A stretch of DNA of 64,000 nucleotides from Mesodorylaimus sp. YZB2_4 (taxonomy: Eukaryota > Nematoda > Enoplea > Dorylaimida > Dorylaimidae). Location: NCBI GenBank assembly GCA_030248295.1, contig JASANH010000871.1:53196-117195 (forward strand), in the 5' to 3' direction. Numbering within the stretch: the stretch's first letter is position 1; every line of letters starts with the position of its first letter. The position numbers and the translations under genes are program-made. Below, in pieces: positions 26,389 through 37,800 of this stretch. The notes under the pieces were generated by a model. The model did not search any database. It was not told the DNA's origin and was given only the letters and a program-made list of their open reading frames with translations.

Positions 26389-26394
26389 AATAAA
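26389..26394 (+). terminator. Polyadenylation signal of the leucokinin-receptor-like gene
   Basis: A canonical AATAAA occurs 30 bases after the receptor stop codon and before the convergent DNMT2 stop at 26592. The 3' untranslated region would be very short. Confidence 0.65.
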
Positions 26395-26591
26395 CTGTAA
26401 CCAACACCCTACAAAGCCACAATCTTGCCTGATCATCATTTCTCTCTTCTTGATCGCTCAGTATTGGCTCTCGCGCTCATCCAGACTCGTTCGAGTGCCA
26501 AGATCTACTCCCATTCCTGCCCTAATCAATGTCTGCTAGCCAATCCTGTGGCTACTTCGGGAAAGACCACACAAGGCGGGCATACATTCTG

Positions 26592-29500
26592 TCAAGCTCC
26601 GATCAACTGCTTCATCAATTCATGCACAACAAGTACATTCACACTGTTGCCCAGCAATCGATATCGCTGCCTCGTGCTCATATCTTCTGGGAACTCTGAA
26701 ACACACAAGATATAACCCAGTTCCTGCGAGGCAATGGCAACATACCATAACTCTTCGGGAAGCACATCAAATTGGCAATCTCGCGAGGCGTGAAATATCG
26801 AAGTTGCAATGGTCTCAGACACGCCGCCTTCTCTTCAACACTGCTCGCACCACGATACCGTTTGTAAGCATCGTCGAGCTGAAATGGAATGGTGTGTATT
26901 CATTGAGGAGAACACTGTTTTCTTCAAAAAGATAATGAAAAATAAATGTACGGGATCCCGTCGGACATTGAGGAAATAAACAACAATTTTTTCAAAACTC
27001 TTATTTCTTGAGAATCGATCTTATTCGGGTGCGATTATTTTGAGGTGTATGCTGACACACAGCCACACTCCACGTGTCACCCTGACGGGATAGGTTATGG
27101 CGAGTGGCAGAGAAATGATCTCCCCCTGACTGCGAAACATTAATCTAACCCACCAGGCGCCAGGATCACTTTCCGAGCCTATAACAATGCCCACCACTAC
27201 CTCAGCACACTGCAATTACTAGTCAATTAGCACAGCAAAGCTCGTCAGACAACGAGCGCATCCATCACAGTCAGGCCAGACTTAGGACCGAACCTTGAAC
27301 TTACCGACACAGCATCCGCCATTTGCATCACCGAACCAGTGCCCTCGACATAATGCCCGTATCTGAAACAGAGATGCTTGTAAGGGACCTGCAGTCATCT
27401 GGGATCTTCACAATCAAGTCATCCCCCTTGTGTTTCTTGGAACCGGAAACCCAGAACGACCTAGCCGTGACTATTCTTTGTTCACCGAGCCTACAGCACT
27501 GTTGATGCTGTTCTTTGTCTGCCTGTGGCCTCGCCAGTCGGTCTATGATTCGTGCGTGTCCAGTGCGATTCGTTATTTAGAGTCTTGAGAACTGTGTCCA
27601 CCAGTGATCTCAGGGGGGAGGGGGGGGGGGGTTCGATTCCCGCTGGGGGTTCATTGTTTATTCATTCTGTATCTACAGTACATCACACCTTGATTCCAAT
27701 CTGGGCCATTCCTTGTATCTGAAAGTTGTCCCTACAAGCAGCAACCCCGTCCCCAGGCTCCCACAACACCAATAACTAGACTGCCAGTCAACCATACCCT
27801 TTAGTAACACAACACGAGCGCTGGTCGTTGCACGACACGATATCGAGTATCTCGCCGTATTTTGCCAGAGTTCGATCGTCCAACAAATACGGTGACAAGT
27901 CCATTTGAGGAGACTCCAAATACTGAGATAACGGGGCCACTTGATTAACGTCGCCATGGACAGGCCAATTGGTCAAGATCTGCAAAACAGATGAGACGAT
28001 AAATAAGGCAAGACCAGATAAAAAGCTACCAAGGAACCATTCATCCCACATTGGACCTAACCTGCCGATCAATCGATACCCTGCCCTAATATACCGCTGT
28101 TTTTCTGGGCAGGTTCCTAGCCAAGAACATGTGCATAAACCTGCGGCCGCGGCGGTGCAGCGGTTCGGCATTCGTCTCTCCGAATTGCTTGAGAGTGAGT
28201 GGCTGGACTCGTCCCGGGTTCGATCCCCGGTGATGGAGGTCGGTTTGCGAACCATAAACCCTCGCTGACCTTGCATCCCTTGCATCCCATGCCGTGAGTG
28301 ACTCACCCGGCGCCCTAAAGATGCTCTGAGTGGAGAGACGGAAGCCAAACGAGTAGACAGTCTCGGCTGTCGAACACCGCCAGGGTTAAAAGCCCGCCCG
28401 CTATCGTCCGAGGAGGTCGGTGTCCTGTCTGGGATGCCCTCGCGTGGAGGTGCCCCTAGTGGAGACGCACAGAGGCACGCTGCCGTGAGAGCTGCTCACC
28501 TCACGGCCTTGCTTATCATATCATGACTGCTGGCCGGCTAGAGGCAAAACGGGTTGGAAGTCCCGTGGGAGGAGGGGGGGGGGGACTAGGGCGGCGCGGG
28601 GACCAACCCAAAAAAATTTTAAAAAAATGTGCATAAAACTGGAAACGGTGGCCATCAAAGTTGATATCTGCTGCAGTGGACAGTCCCAGGTATCGCATAC
28701 ATAACGTAGATGGCGATGAGACGCTACAGGACCTCAAGTCAAGTAAGTTCCACATTACCCCACCGATAGAGCTTTTGCACTGGGCCAAATTCGCAGGACA
28801 GTCAACAACGTCTTCCGACTTGGTCCACGGATGAAACATTACCCTGACGGCTGCCGCTCCCAGCTGCCAGCTCCATGCAGAAGATCTATTGCCAGACGAG
28901 TCACACATCCTGGGTGCGAATAAATGGTTGAGCTTTGGCGCAACCAGTTCTAAAACGGCTCATATCCGCTGCCTCACCTTACGTTCACCTGACCTAGATA
29001 CCTCACAGCCAACCCCCACCATACCTGCTCTCGAGTTCCAAACGACCAATCATCAAATTTCGAAGCTAATCTAGCCAAAAGATAATAACGTAGTCGTGAA
29101 TTCGGCACCCCGAACTGGACTGGGCTCAGAAGGAATTCCTGAAAATGTAGCCCGCGAAATTGCTATCACCAAACACTGCAAAAATACAGTACCAGAGCCT
29201 GGTCTCTTACCCGATAAACATATCCCGCCATCCGGAGAAATCCGATCAATGCAGTTCGCACTTCAGATTCCTCAAATCCTTTCACATTCTCCACAAAAAT
29301 ATATTCGGGTGAACTGGTCAATCTGTAACATACACCAATTCTTTGTAAGCCCCAGGACTATATTCCAATCCTGCCCCTACTCGTCATATCGTAAGCCTGT
29401 CAACGGTCAATCTGTGACTCAGGGAGACACCATCCTGGCTGGAGGGGGGCGCCAAAAAACACAGATCATTAAAACGGCCGCTCACGATGTCAAAAGATAT

Positions 29501-31581
29501 CTAATCAGCTCTTGGATCTGATGAGTCAATCCAGATCAAATAACAAATGGATTGCATCTTATCAGTACCAAGAACTGATAAGATGTAATTCCAGGATATC
29601 TATGCACAACATCCAGCTTCAAAACCAAATAATCACAGAATTGGCTAGATGGCAATTACACGTTACGGAAGTCAATAGCAGCGAAATACATCAGAGTCCT
29701 TTTCTCGAAGGGAGTGACCAGTGCTTTTGCACCATGTCGAAACCATATCTTCCGACCTGGTCCACCATGGCTGAAACATCATCCTGACGGGTGACGCTCC
29801 CAGCTGCAAGCTCCCTACAAAAGATCGATTGCCAGTCGACCTTCAACAAAAGGAACGACCACTCACAGTTGGGAGGATTCCGCAGCTGATTGGCAATGAT
29901 CAGCACAAATGTTACATCCCAGGATGTGTAGAAACTCGTCTGGCAATCGATCCTCAGCATGGAGCTGGCAGCTGGGAGCGTCACCCGTCAGGGTGATGTT
30001 TCAGCCATGGACCACGTGGTTGGATGTCCTGCGACTTTGGCATAGTGCAAATGCTCAATCGGTCACTCCTTGATACCACAGACCATCCCGGCGTAGGGCG
30101 GGAAGCTATTACATGGCTTGCCACAGCCGCCTTCACCTGGCGAACGTCGAGTGATAAAGACATTATCTGACGATCTGGTAGCTTACTTGGAAAAGACTTG
30201 CAACAAGTGCATAAACGAGTTGGTTCGATTATCGGCCGAATCCATTCGTTTGCCTTGTCTAAAAGGACACGTGTTCATGTTATACCTGACGCTTATTGAA
30301 AGTGCTGTCTTTCAGTGTGCTGTGCTGTGGCTCTGGAACACGACCACAAATGGACACTCTTGCAAATAGACGCTAGTCAGAGACATCGAAAAATATAGTT
30401 TCCAACTAATGTTGCGGACTGTTCTTACCTTGTGAATGGGTGGCACGGTGGCGACATGACGTACAGGTTCGCCTCTAATCGATTCAATTCATCGGTTGTG
30501 ATAGACTGAAAAAAGAGGCATTCGAATGAAGCATGTACCTTTTGGTGCCTTACAGCAAAGACAATGCTTTTAAAGAAGTCCAACTCGTCATTAACATACA
30601 AGTAGTTAGTGAAATGTTTGGGACCAGTTTGAAGAGCACTGTAACCAGCATTAGCATCAGATGCCGAGCACAAGCATTCTTACAAGAGTTCGAGTCAACA
30701 TCGACCGATCCGACCCTAGGCCTGGATCCCGATCTGATCGGCATGACATCTTTGGCAGTGCATCCTCACCAACCTTTTCTGTTTCCTCGCTGTCACTCTG
30801 TCAGTTCACTCCAAAGGACACAGGAGAGATAAGCAGAGCCTAAAGCGGGATTAAATGCAGATTTGACAGAAGAACCGGGATTTTTTCGCCATAGTATGCC
30901 ACAATTTATCATTTTCCAGCAGACAAAGCGAAGTTTTAGTTGGCGATCCATCAGTCGGATCGTATGCACCCATCGGATCGGAGGATCGGTCGATCCTTGA
31001 TTCGAGGATTTCTCCAAGAATCCAAACTTGCATTCGATTTTGCCCCTCAAGAGTAAACACCATCAAATTGAAAGCAGAGCTCTACAAATTGGCAGATAAG
31101 CCATCAGATTCCTCCCTTTTTTCCAATCCACGGCCATCGAGTGACGGGCGTTGAAAGTCCAATGCATACATTACCTGAATATTCCGCTGTTTTTGAGGGA
31201 CCTCGGGGAAATTATGCCGATACACCGAATTAGCTGACGTGTTGATGTCGTAGGCGGCAACGATTTGGAATGTACATTGCGGAATGTCTAAAACAGACGT
31301 GTGTGTATACAAATTGTACATGTACCCTAGACTGTAAGACAAGGAGTCCTCATGGCACGAATCCATTCGTTATGAGGAGATAGGTGCGATTATGACTCTT
31401 AAAAAACCGTAGAAACCTACAACACAACACGATACAATACAATACAATACAATACAGGTTTGTTTTTTAAGTGTCTTAGCAAAAGGGAGCGACTACTGGA
31501 CCAGGACTCAAGCTCACCTCGAAGACCCAAATGGAGGCCACCGATTCCTGAGTAAAATTCTATAACTCGAACTGTTTTCAT
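26592..31581 (-). CDS. TRDMT1: tRNA (cytosine-38-C5)-methyltransferase DNMT2/TRDMT1
   Basis: DNMT2 has the fold of a DNA cytosine methyltransferase but methylates C38 of tRNA-Asp and a few other tRNAs. Minus-strand exons follow the whole protein. 31518-31581 is MKTVRVIEFYSGIGGLHLGL (motif I). About 31185-31290 is FQIVAAYDINTSANSVY. 30428-30506 holds motif IV. About 30188-30272 is QGKRMDSADNRTNSFMHLL. About 29230-29324 holds ENVKGFEES (motif VI). 29026-29141 is EFLLSPVQFGVPNSRLRYYL (motif VIII). Then come about 27790-27975 (SCCVTKG), 27303-27373 (YGHYVEGTGSVMQMADAVS), an exon with LQLRYFTPREIANLMCFP, and a last exon with STRQRYRLLGNSVNVLVV (motif X), ending at TGA 26592-26594. The catalytic loop reads SPPCHPFTR, where orthologs have PPCQPF. 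Introns are large for this window and hold SINE, hAT and other repeats. It is head-to-head with the 31827 exon. Confidence 0.94.
27604..27660 (+). repeat. G-tract fused to a box B-like tRNA word
   Basis: A G-rich tract (about 12 consecutive G) runs into ggttcgattcccgc, a perfect polymerase III box B. No box A was found upstream. It looks like the remains of a tRNA-derived element whose 5' part has been replaced or lost. It lies in a DNMT2 intron, antisense to the gene. Confidence 0.4.
28144..28626 (+). mobile_element. tRNA-derived SINE with a different head, in a DNMT2 intron
   Basis: The 483-base unit is flanked by atgtgcataaacctg (28129-28143) and atgtgcataaaactg (28627-28641), a 15-base target duplication with one mismatch. 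The head contains ggcggtgcagcgg and a perfect box B (ggttcgatccc, 28217-28227). It is unlike the head shared by the copies at 18119 and 55354. The 3' half matches those copies closely (gatgccctcgcgtggaggtg, ctagtggagacgcacagagg, gcggcgcggggaccaaccc). It lies antisense in DNMT2. A G-tract interrupts the tail at 28568. Confidence 0.87.
28771..28913 (+). repeat. Copy 1 of a ~140-base dispersed repeat in DNMT2 introns
   Basis: The unit begins gcttttgcactgggccaaat, includes tggtccacgg, ctcccagctgccagctcc and attgccagacgagt, and ends near cacacatcctggg. Two more copies occur at 29724-29843 (same strand) and about 29925-30055 (opposite strand). It shows no tRNA-like promoter or ORF, so its class is unknown. 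Confidence 0.65.
29724..30055. repeat. Inverted pair of the ~140-base repeat in a DNMT2 intron
   Basis: Copy 2 (29724-29843, plus) and copy 3 (about 29925-30055, minus) share tggtccatggctgaaacatc, gacgggtgacgctcccagct and gatcgattgccag, and lie tail to tail about 80 bases apart. The intron transcript could fold into a long hairpin of about 90 imperfect pairs. Copy 3 is closer to copy 1 in keeping tcgcaggaca. Confidence 0.65.
30696..30999. mobile_element. Short hAT-type non-autonomous element in a DNMT2 intron
   Basis: The ends read CAACATCGACCGATCC and, from the other side, CAAGGATCGACCGATCC, so they are inverted repeats over about 16 bases with a small gap. Flanks gttcgagt (30688-30695) and attcgagg (31000-31007) agree at six of eight positions, like a decayed 8-base target duplication. 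GGATCGG-type motifs recur near both ends, as in the units at 7145 and 24241, so these belong to one group. No coding capacity. Confidence 0.72.
31431..31456. repeat. (ATACA)n pentanucleotide microsatellite
   Basis: About five tandem copies of the pentamer atacaatac... occur in the first intron of DNMT2. Confidence 0.85.
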
Positions 31582-31826
31582 TTTGCATCAAACTAAAATT
31601 TGACCAAAAAATCATCTTCCGCCGCGCAAACATTTCCCGGGCTCTAGCAGACAATTTTGACAATTTGAAATAAGAAGCATTCAAAATTGGAAACTGATGT
31701 GCGCGGCGCGAAAACAGTTTTCTGGTCGAGTGTATGTTTTTTGTTTTGGTTTCTCGTTCGATTTCGACTTTAGGCCTGTCGTTTTTTCCGCAAATACTCG
31801 GCCTCGGTGCTAGACGGTAATGAAAA
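31582..31826. promoter_or_regulatory. Head-to-head interval between DNMT2 and the exon leading to ZMIZ
   Basis: The DNMT2 start codon (31579-31581, minus) and the ATG of the small plus-strand exon at 31827 are only 245 bases apart. The interval has no TATA box that I can defend and is moderately AT-rich. It is most simply read as a shared bidirectional promoter, but no transcription start can be placed from the sequence. Confidence 0.45.
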
Positions 31827-31857
31827 ATGGGTGCGACGGAGACCAAGGAACACGGAG
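31827..31857 (+). other. Probable 5' exon (short ORF MGATETKEHGG) with a strong donor site
   Basis: An ATG in good context (aaaaATGg) opens an 11-residue reading frame that ends exactly at a consensus donor (GGAG|GTAAGT). It is not in phase with the ZMIZ start exon at 38242: joining it to the acceptor just upstream (ggtctag near 38214) meets a stop before the ZMIZ ATG. So it may be an upstream ORF in a 5' leader exon of ZMIZ, or the first exon of an unidentified gene. Confidence 0.35.
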
Positions 31858-34800
31858 GTAAGTCGCGTTTTTTTGCTAGGTCTAATGTCTGTTTTAGCGT
31901 CAGTCAAAACGGGATGACCAGATTTTTCGACTGGGGTAGTCGGCTGAGTCTGGATTATTTGCTTACAGTGTTTCGAACTAGATTTAGCTTTGCTTGGAAT
32001 CATACTAAGCTGTGCCCCTACAGCTCTTGTAGCTTGCCCGGCAAATTAAGGCTGGAACAACAGTAGGCCCATAGACTACAGACTAGGTCCATGTCTGCAT
32101 GTACGATACGCGGAAATGCCCGTGTGAAGAAGCCCAAGCTGAATTTTCTGTTTCCTGTATGTCTGTCTGGTGTAAAGACAGAAATCCCAGTCAAGAAAAG
32201 TTCTAGTACAATCTACGATACGTGTTTTTTCGATTTCCTGTTGTTGGAATGAGGTGGGCCCGTGACCTAGTTTCTTCCGTTCTTGTGTAGGGGACCGTCA
32301 TGAAATCCAGTTTGCAGATTTCAGCACCTCTCTCATTTAGAAAGTCATGGAAGTAGTATGGATTCGAGTTGGTCAGATTTTGTGATCTTCGTTTGGTGTG
32401 GACGTTTCCGTAGGACGATTTAGTAAGTCAGGTTATTTACTGTTTTACACATTTCTGGCGTTTCTCTTTCAGTGCTGGACTTAATGCGAGTTGAGTATGT
32501 GTTCGAAGTGGGCTAGTGGTTGGCACGAGCCGCCTCATTTCTTGTTCAACTTGTGTTTCTTTATGTTAGTCGTCCTTGGTGAACAGCTGTAAACACTGTT
32601 CTAATTTGCTGCGAATCCGCCTTTTCACTTTAGGTTTGGCATCTTTTCGCTGAGGCTGGGGTGAATCGCGTCGTCGGTAATGAGTTGGAATAGGTCGGCG
32701 CCAGACATCGTTACTGCTTCGTTCTCGTTTTTACTGCTTTCAAGTTGGCATTTCTGTTTACTTTTCACTCTGGTGTTTTCGGGGGTAATATGAAGAAAAG
32801 CAGTCTTTATGAAATGGCTAGGATTCTTTTCATATATTTAGTGTCTGACTGGGACAAATATCGCTCCACCGCTTTATTACGACTGACTAGATTTTCAAGC
32901 TGATGACAGATATTGGAGCAAAAGGTCTTTGTTTGCTTGATATCGAGGCTCGGATAAGTAGCGTAAAATGGTCGTATTTAGGACTGGTTCTTCACTGGAT
33001 CAATTATGTTTAGGCGGTAGGGCCTGGTCTGGTAGACATGCTCGTCATCTCCTTATTATGAGCAACAACAGTGCTTGGAATGGGATAAACATGTTTGCGA
33101 CAGGGTGTCCGTGTTGAACATTCATTTGACAGAAATCTAGGCGAATGAAGGAAAGGATGGAAGCCGTGCCATCATTCCTTGTCCTCTTCATCAACCTTAT
33201 CCGACTCGAATCCGGTTTTCTTTGTTAATTTGCTTTTGGTTATGGGGGACAAGTTAAGTGTGAAAGGGTGTGTGTTCTTGGGGAAGCGAATAAGATGGTG
33301 GCCGGAGTGACTTTCACTTTTCCACATCTCTTCGAGCTAAAAGTGCCAAGCGTTCGATAGGAATGAGGCTGTTGGCTGTGCGGTGCGGCCTAGTTGACAC
33401 AGCTGGGACTGCGTCTATTGCAAATTATTTTACGTCATTTTGCACGTGCGAGTGTTGGGTGGTAATGGTTTGAAGGAATCTTCTGCCGCTGTTGCTTTCC
33501 TAGTTATTCCACGCGTCGTGTAACAGGCGCAACTTATCTCGCTCGCTTGGACTCGATGGGCTAAGCTTATTGTTTGGGAAGATTTTTGCTTTACATCCGG
33601 CAGCTGTGCTGTATTTAATCGTTGAACCAAAGCCAACTTAAGGGTCCTAGTAGTCCAGGCCAGGTTGACGTGTAGGCGTTGCTATTGTGGAATTGCAAAG
33701 AATCTTTTAAATTTGCACCTGGTTCCGATTGTGAGCAATAGGTAAGTTATCACTTTGCAGACGCCTGTGTGTGTTAGGCGCGAATTTATTGTCGGAGGGA
33801 GCTGTTTTTTTTTGGTGTTAGCTGCAAAGGATAAATGGGTGGAAGGAAGAGAAGGAGCGCCTTTATCGTTAATTAAGGTCGATGTCTTGGTTTTTCGACA
33901 GGATTGGAGATGTGCCAATTGAGTTTTCGCGTGCTTATCGTGTTGGTCGGTAGATGGGGTTTAGTTGGACGGTGGTTGGTTTTTCTCGTTTTTCCTCCTC
34001 CTCCTCCTCGTCGTTTGTAAGTAGGATATTTTTTTCTTGGTCGTCAGTATTGACAAGGACGCGTGCGGTGCTATTGGCTTTTGATGGTTTTGTTTCGCTA
34101 GCTTCTGACGTTTTCATCAGTTCCGTTTTCTTCATTATATGCGTCTAATTTATTCGCCTAGACCCGGCGAGGTCGTCGATCATTGTGGGAGGAGGGTGTA
34201 GCGGTCGGGATGAAACGGCGGCTCGAGGCTTCTCGTTCGACGTGTCTATGTTGGATTGATGCCCGAGAAAAGAGTTACTACGGCTTCAACCGATTGCCTT
34301 TGCACTTAGCTGATTAGAAGACTGGTGGCTACAAAATGGATGGGTCGTGGTGGAAGAGAAAGAGGGCGGGTCCGAGGGTTCAGCCGATTTTTTGGCGAAT
34401 GTTTTCTTGGTGGAATGGTGTTGCAGTCACCTCGCTGGCAGGTGGTCGTTGCTATGACGGGTGCAGGGGAGTGCGTTGTCGCCCGTGTATGGCCGTGTAT
34501 TAATGCGTTTATATAAATAACATTGAGCATATAGCTCGGTTCCTAAAGAAGCGGGGGTTGGCGAAAGCTGGCGGAAGGGTTTGCTTGTTTTAGTTTCCAT
34601 TAGATCTAGGCAACGACGGGCGTTTAGCTGGAACTCTTGCGTCACTGGAGAAGTGCGAATGTGGGTGTTTTGTAATGGTGGGGGAAGGAAGGTACGGTGA
34701 GTGGAGGCAGGTCGACTAGTTCTATCCTACATGCGACGCGTCAATGAGTCGGATCATTTTCGCATGGTTTGCGTCATTCAGCTGCGGAATCATGTTTTAT

Positions 34801-37800
34801 TGGTTTGAAAGCAGTGCCCTCGAGCTGTGATAAGCTAGAAGCTGGCCTGAGTGAGTTCGTCTTGTTGCTCGTCTCAATTCTCTGATGACCTTGCAAAAAC
34901 ATGGCAAGTTGGTCTAGTGGGGGGGCGCGTCTTATGGTTGTCTGAATGCGTTTGTTGATGTTGGTCTGGTGTTTCCATTTTGCTGATTGTTTCGTCGAGA
35001 AGGTATTCGAATTAATATAGGGGGTGTAGTAGAAGTGTTTGGCGGCGGTAGGCGACTGGCTTGGTGTCAGTCGGGCGAGGAGGGACGGATCGAATAAAAA
35101 TCAATTGATCCTCTCGAAGAACGTGTTCGCCTGGCATTGTGGGCGCTCATCGGGGCACTTAAGCAGTGTGTTAGCAGTTGCCGCTTAGCTTCTTCCCTTT
35201 TCGCGTTCGGCTTGGACGAGGAGGAGCCTTGGCTAAGTTGTGTAAGACAAGAGCATGGGGGCAGGCATGATCAGTTATTTGGTTTAGTCGTGACGGTGTG
35301 GACGGCTTGGTTATGTTTGCCCTTTTCAGTGCCTTTTTGCATTTCATTTCATGAGGGGGTGTTCGTCCAGCCAGCCGAAGGGTCGGTGTTTCGCACCGAG
35401 CCGAGGCCGGGCCCGAATGATGAGATTGATTTTCAGTGGTCGTCGCGTTTCGCGTGCTTCTGGTTGGGGGTTTGAAAGGAAACGAAAATCGTGGTGTTGA
35501 GGCTGCTGTTACTAATCGCGCCTATGGGGCCTTCTTGGGTTGGTGTATAATACAATATATAACCTAGGCACATTGTATATATTTGCGTTCTTTTCTTCCT
35601 CGGGGAGGGTACCGTTCGGCGGTCGATGGCGGGTTTGGTGGCCGGCCGGCCCTCTAAAAACGAAACTGGGCTTCGGGCGGGGAACTGACGTTGAATTGTT
35701 GTCGGCGAGAGGCGCCCTCTCGGCGACGAAAACAGTCGGAAACGCGCGCTACTTTGCCCATATCCGTCCATCCATCCAATTCAGTCAGAGATGGGCTCTA
35801 CTGGTCGCTGCTCTTGGTGCGCGGGTGTCCGATCCCGACTCGACCTTTCGTCGTTTTCCGCTTCTATTTTATTGAACGCTTTTGCTTGGCACTGAAGCGA
35901 ATAATCAAATGGGAGCCGAGCGAGCAACGAAACAGAAACCACGGCCCTCGTCCTCGGCTCGGCGTAAACGAGCCGACCGCGTCCAGGAGTTAGCTGACCG
36001 GGCTCTCGGCTAGAATCGATGTTGTGCATCGTTACTCGTTAATTTAGTCGAGCTCTCCTCGGCTATGTGTGAAGCGTGGGCCCCGTGCCGAGTGCTTGTT
36101 GGTTTCGTGGAGTTGGCGGCTAATTATTGACTCGATTTCATATTTATTCCACCATTTTTTAATGGCCCTATGCAGTTTGCTAATCATGGCCGCATGGTGC
36201 GATTTGGAAGCCGAGCAGAGGCTTTCGATTATTAGCATTGTGTCTCGGCGAGTGCCTATTTGTATAAAAAGGCAGAGTTAGGCTTGACTGTCGAGCAGAC
36301 TGCACTGGGAAGTGTGACTGGGTTCATGCCAGAGGTTGCCATTATGCTGATAGACCTCGGCCCGTGAATAGGGACAGTGCACTGGCGCTAACGACTGGTC
36401 GGAGGCGAGTCTCGAAGACGCCCTTTTTATAACTAGCGACCAAGGTTAATTAGAGGAAATGCCGTGTATGGACGTGTGTGTTATGTAACTGGGCGGAAGC
36501 AAGGGCAGCACTGACGATCGGTGCGAAACTGTTTTCTAATTTAGTCACGTCGACCTGTTTCAGTTGAGTCGGCTTTTACATTGGCGAAGATGCTCGTGCG
36601 ATTCGTCGTTGCTAGTGCAGTGTGGGATCCGGTTGTGGCCGGTTGAATGCGGAATGCGTGCAGCAATGTTGGATATGGTTGGTCTCAGTTGCTAATGTGC
36701 CATCGAGTAGTGGACGAGGTTAATTTTTCGATTAGGGAGCGCGAGAGCGTGAAATCACTTGATTATACTTAGCTTGCGAGTGGGAGGCGACTGTCGTATT
36801 TATGGGCTTTGCGTCTGGCAAACAGCGATCAATGGTGTGGCGGGCGGTCGGGGCGGCTGGTACGTGTTTTCTTTTGAGGAGGACGGGCGACGTAAGCGGA
36901 ACCCGGGCGAGCTTGTTGTGGTGTCCGGTCATCATGATTGGGTTTTGAGAGGCAAGTTTTCAGTTAACAGGATTGCTGGCCGTTGGACGCGGGTTTAAAG
37001 TTATTGGGCGGAGGGGCGCGAATAGAGTGGGTATAAACGGTCGTCATTCTCAGCCAGTCGGGTGTCTGCGTGTTGCGAAAAGCTGCTTTTTGATGCGGCC
37101 AAGACGGAGACGATGTCGGGTGCGAATGTACCATAAGTAGGTAGGGGGTGGTGGCGGGCCGGGCGAAACCAGAATGACGAGGAGATATACTTTTCCGTGT
37201 GCACTGACCGAGGCTTTTTGCCTTGGTCTATGTTACGTTATTGGGGGGGGGGGTGGTGCGAGTCGTGATGTAAAATTTGCGCGAGTGTCTGCGCGTTTGT
37301 TGGCAGTGACTGGTTGGCGTATTCTCGAGGCTGGCGTTAAACGGCTGCCGCTGCTGGGCCCCTCATTGCGCACGAGTATGGCGCGCGCCTGGGAAACTTG
37401 TTTGGAGTTGGCTTTTGAATGTGTTACGCGTCGCCTTAGTAATTCATGTGTGTTGGGTGTAGTTGGTTTGAGCGGACGACTTATATTACTCGGTTGACAC
37501 TCTTTTCAGTTAGTCGCTGGTGCGAGTGAGTCGGTGCAAAATGAGTGAGCATTGTTTGTTGATTACGAGCGACGGTGAGGGCAGGCTGGGCGGAAGCATC
37601 GTCGATGGTTAATTTTTGAGGTAAAATCGATTTGCGTAATGTTGAAAGTGGGTTGGTGGAGGCACTGTGGTCGTCTCTTTCGTCTTATTCTACGCCAATG
37701 AGCGGTTCGATAGGCGGTAATTCCGTACGTCAACTGGTTTTATTCCTCGTTCGCCGGTTGCTGCCCTGCCCGTTCTCTTTTTCTTTCTCCCTTTGGCATG

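Noticed and set aside
31827..31857. First coding exon of ZMIZ
   Set aside because: Joining it to the acceptor upstream of 38242 gives a stop codon before the ZMIZ ATG, so it cannot add residues to that protein as read.
33935..34135. Lys/Glu-rich minus-strand gene
   Set aside because: The acidic run is the complement of a TCC repeat in the G/T-skewed intron; no splice partners or similarity were found.
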